From: an uncultured Planctomycetaceae bacterium
GTDB lineage: Bacteria; Planctomycetota; Planctomycetia; Pirellulales; JACPPG01
Assembly: GCA_945957305.1 (NCBI GenBank)
Contig: CAMFLN010000137.1
Span: 1 to 7,290, forward strand
DNA: 7,290 nt
Reading direction: 5' to 3'
Shown here: positions 5,808 through 7,290 of the stretch, in pieces
Layout of the letters: each line of letters starts with the position of its first letter
How positions within the stretch are numbered: the stretch's first letter is position 1
The notes under the pieces: generated by a model
Seen by the model: only the letters and a program-made list of their open reading frames with translations
Told to the model about the DNA's origin: nothing
Databases searched by the model: none
Made by a program: the position numbers and the translations under genes

Positions 5808-7290
5808 CTATTGCCCCAGCGTCATGTTTGCGATCCGCGTCGTATCGTCGTCGTCGTTATCCCATAGATCGGCAAGGTTGCGCTGCATGCGGCGCGCCGC
5901 AGTCTTGAGATAGTACCGGCCGAGCTTGAGCCCGCGCGAGCGCGCCCCTTCGTCGGCATGCGGATCGCGCACCAGCCCGTCCAGGCGGTTCAAAACACAG
6001 CCCGAGACATAGAGCTCGGTGGCGACATCGGCGATGCGCGCCAGTTGGTATTGGCGATCCATGATCGCTTCCTGGTATTTGCGCAGCAGCCGCTCGACTT
6101 GTGTGCCCATTGCTCCCACGAGGCGGCCCAGGCGTGCTGCGTCGTCCTGCAGTTCGGTGCTGCGCACTTGAACTTCCGGCGAGCTAAGCATTGAGCCGAT
6201 GCGCCGGCTGGCGAACCCGCTGATCTTGGTAAAGTTGCCCAGCGGGTTCATCAGCGCGTCGAGCACTCCCTTCAGCTCCAAACCGACATCGCGCATGCCG
6301 ACCAGAGCGGAAAAGACGCGGAGCACGTCGTTGGCCCCTTCGCCGATCATATTGATGCGGCCGTCGCGCATCATCCGCTCGTACGGTTCATCCGCAAAAT
6401 AGGCCTTACCGCCGAAGATCTGAATAGTGTCATTGATGATCCGCCAGAGCACGTCCGTGGCGAAGACCTTGAGCATGGCCGTCTCGACCATATAGTCGTC
6501 TTCGCCGGCGTCGATCAGTGCCGCCGTCTGGTAGGTGCAAGATTCCATGGCAAACGCGCCGGCCGCCATGTAGGCCAGCTTGTCCTTGACGAGTTCGAAG
6601 CTGCCGAGCTTTTCACCAAATTGCACGCGCTCGTTGGCATGTTGCGTGGCTTTCGCCAGACAGAACTTGGCGGCGCCGGTGCAACTGGCGCCAAACGTGG
6701 TGCGACCAAAGTCGAGCACGGTCAGGGCGATTTTCAACCCTTTGCCCGGTTTGCCAAGGATGTTCTCCTTCGGCACAAACATGTCGTGGAAGGCCAATCG
6801 CGCGGTGGCGGACCCGCGCACGCCGCACTTGGCCATGCGCTTTTCCACGACCTCGAAGCCGGGCATATCCGGGGTGACGATGAAGGCGGTGATTTTGGTC
6901 TCGTCACTATGCGGCACCGGGGTGCGGGCCATAACGGTCAAGACGTTGGCAATGCCGCCGTTGGTGATCCACCGCTTCTGGCCGTTTAGAATGTAGCCCT
7001 TGCCGTCAGCGGTCGGCGTGGCGCGCGTCTGTACATTGGCCGCGTCACTGCCCGCCTCGGGCTCGGTAAGCGCAAAGGCGCTGATCCACTCCCCGGTGGC
7101 TGACTTGGGCAGGTATTTTTCCTGCTGCTCAGGTGTGCCGAACAGGACTAACGCCCGCGGCCCGATGGAATGATGCGCGTTGACGAAGAGAGCCGTACCG
7201 CCGCAATGCCCGCCCAGCACTTCCATCAATTGGCAATAAGCCGTTTGAGTGAAGTTCAGCCCACCGCAGCTTTTCGGCAAGCAGGCACCG
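5808..7290 (-). CDS. Acyl-CoA dehydrogenase, VLCAD/ACAD9-like (N-terminus beyond right edge)
   Basis: This is an FAD-dependent dehydrogenase that would introduce the 2,3-double bond of fatty acyl-CoA in beta-oxidation. The frame is open to the window edge; residues are counted from the Leu codon at 7278-7280. ALTEPEAGSD (70-79) and KRWITNGG (102-109) form the substrate/FAD-binding beta domain. GRTTFGASCTGAAK (192-205) and ERVQFGEKLGSFELVKDKLA (217-236) belong to the helical C-terminal fold. IQIFGGKAYFADEPYERMMRD (286-306) leads into INMIGEGANDVLRVF (309-323). Glu314 occupies the catalytic-base position of the VLCAD/MCAD class (IxEGTxxI), here with GAND in place of the usual GTND. About 165 residues follow, as in the VLCAD/ACAD9 C-terminal extension and unlike short MCAD-type enzymes. 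An Asp-rich patch (DNDDDD, 474-479) lies near the C-terminus. Probably about 100 N-terminal residues are missing. Chain-length preference and partner cannot be read. It converges on the lipoprotein gene with a 24-nt gap. Confidence 0.95.
   Translation of the reverse strand, partial: GACLPKSCGGLNFTQTAYCQLMEVLGGHCGGTALFVNAHHSIGPRALVLFGTPEQQEKYLPKSATGEWISAFALTEPEAGSDAANVQTRATPTADGKGYILNGQKRWITNGGIANVLTVMARTPVPHSDETKITAFIVTPDMPGFEVVEKRMAKCGVRGSATARLAFHDMFVPKENILGKPGKGLKIALTVLDFGRTTFGASCTGAAKFCLAKATQHANERVQFGEKLGSFELVKDKLAYMAAGAFAMESCTYQTAALIDAGEDDYMVETAMLKVFATDVLWRIINDTIQIFGGKAYFADEPYERMMRDGRINMIGEGANDVLRVFSALVGMRDVGLELKGVLDALMNPLGNFTKISGFASRRIGSMLSSPEVQVRSTELQDDAARLGRLVGAMGTQVERLLRKYQEAIMDRQYQLARIADVATELYVSGCVLNRLDGLVRDPHADEGARSRGLKLGRYYLKTAARRMQRNLADLWDNDDDDTTRIANMTLGQ

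Noticed and set aside
5838..5861. Short GTC/GAC trinucleotide run encoding an Asp patch
   Set aside because: Only a few imperfect units within coding sequence. It is explained by an acidic stretch near the protein's C-terminus and is not a significant tandem repeat.
6580..6996. Plus-strand frames of 122-138 codons inside the acyl-CoA dehydrogenase
   Set aside because: They are antisense to a gene with clear acyl-CoA dehydrogenase motifs and have no features of their own.
1..7290. CRISPR arrays, insertion sequences, tRNA or rRNA genes
   Set aside because: No regularly spaced repeats, transposase motifs, terminal inverted repeats flanking a gene, or tRNA/rRNA sequence were found on either strand.

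Overview
The window looks like a chromosomal segment of a planctomycete, probably a member of the Pirellulales. This is a lineage inference from GC-rich sequence, mostly weak or absent Shine-Dalgarno sites, an FtsX/MacB-type permease with a long periplasmic domain, a VLCAD/ACAD9-like acyl-CoA dehydrogenase, and two lineage-type hypothetical proteins. No 16S or other phylogenetic marker is present.

Layout. Positions 1-1751 (minus) carry the N-terminal 583 codons of an FtsX/MacB-type ABC transporter permease that runs off the left edge. Positions 1752-1930 are a short gap holding two tandem stem-loops, one of them an 11+4 bp palindrome. Positions 1931-3493 (minus) are a complete 2-isopropylmalate synthase gene, leuA, for the first committed step of leucine synthesis. 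Positions 3494-3921 are the leuA leader. Positions 3922-4303 hold no recognisable gene and form the spacer between divergent transcription units. Positions 4304-4789 (plus) encode a conserved-looking protein of unknown function, and 4773-5783 (plus) an exported, probably lipid-anchored protein that overlaps it. Positions 5808-7290 (minus) encode an acyl-CoA dehydrogenase, convergent with the lipoprotein gene and open at its N-terminal end at the right edge.

The most interesting element is the leuA leader, which reads as a complete ribosome-mediated leucine attenuator on the minus strand. A promoter-like pair (TTGACC, 17 nt, TAGAGT) precedes a 19-codon ORF, MAFSNLLPLALRLLALGKH, with seven Leu codons. 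The stop codon of this ORF lies inside a segment that can pair either with an upstream segment in the peptide's own codons or with a downstream segment. The downstream segment is also the 5' arm of an 11-bp intrinsic terminator with a U tract. This is the 1:2 / 2:3 / 3:4 arrangement of the enterobacterial leu and trp attenuators, here in front of a solitary leuA. About 190 nt separate the terminator from the leuA ATG, and that stretch contains another strong stem-loop.

In the proposed working model, scarce charged tRNA-Leu stalls the ribosome on the Leu codons, the antiterminator forms, and leuA is transcribed. When leucine is plentiful the ribosome reaches the UAG, masks segment 2, and the terminator forms. 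The flanking genes (transporter, lipoprotein, acyl-CoA dehydrogenase) show no obvious functional link to leucine synthesis.
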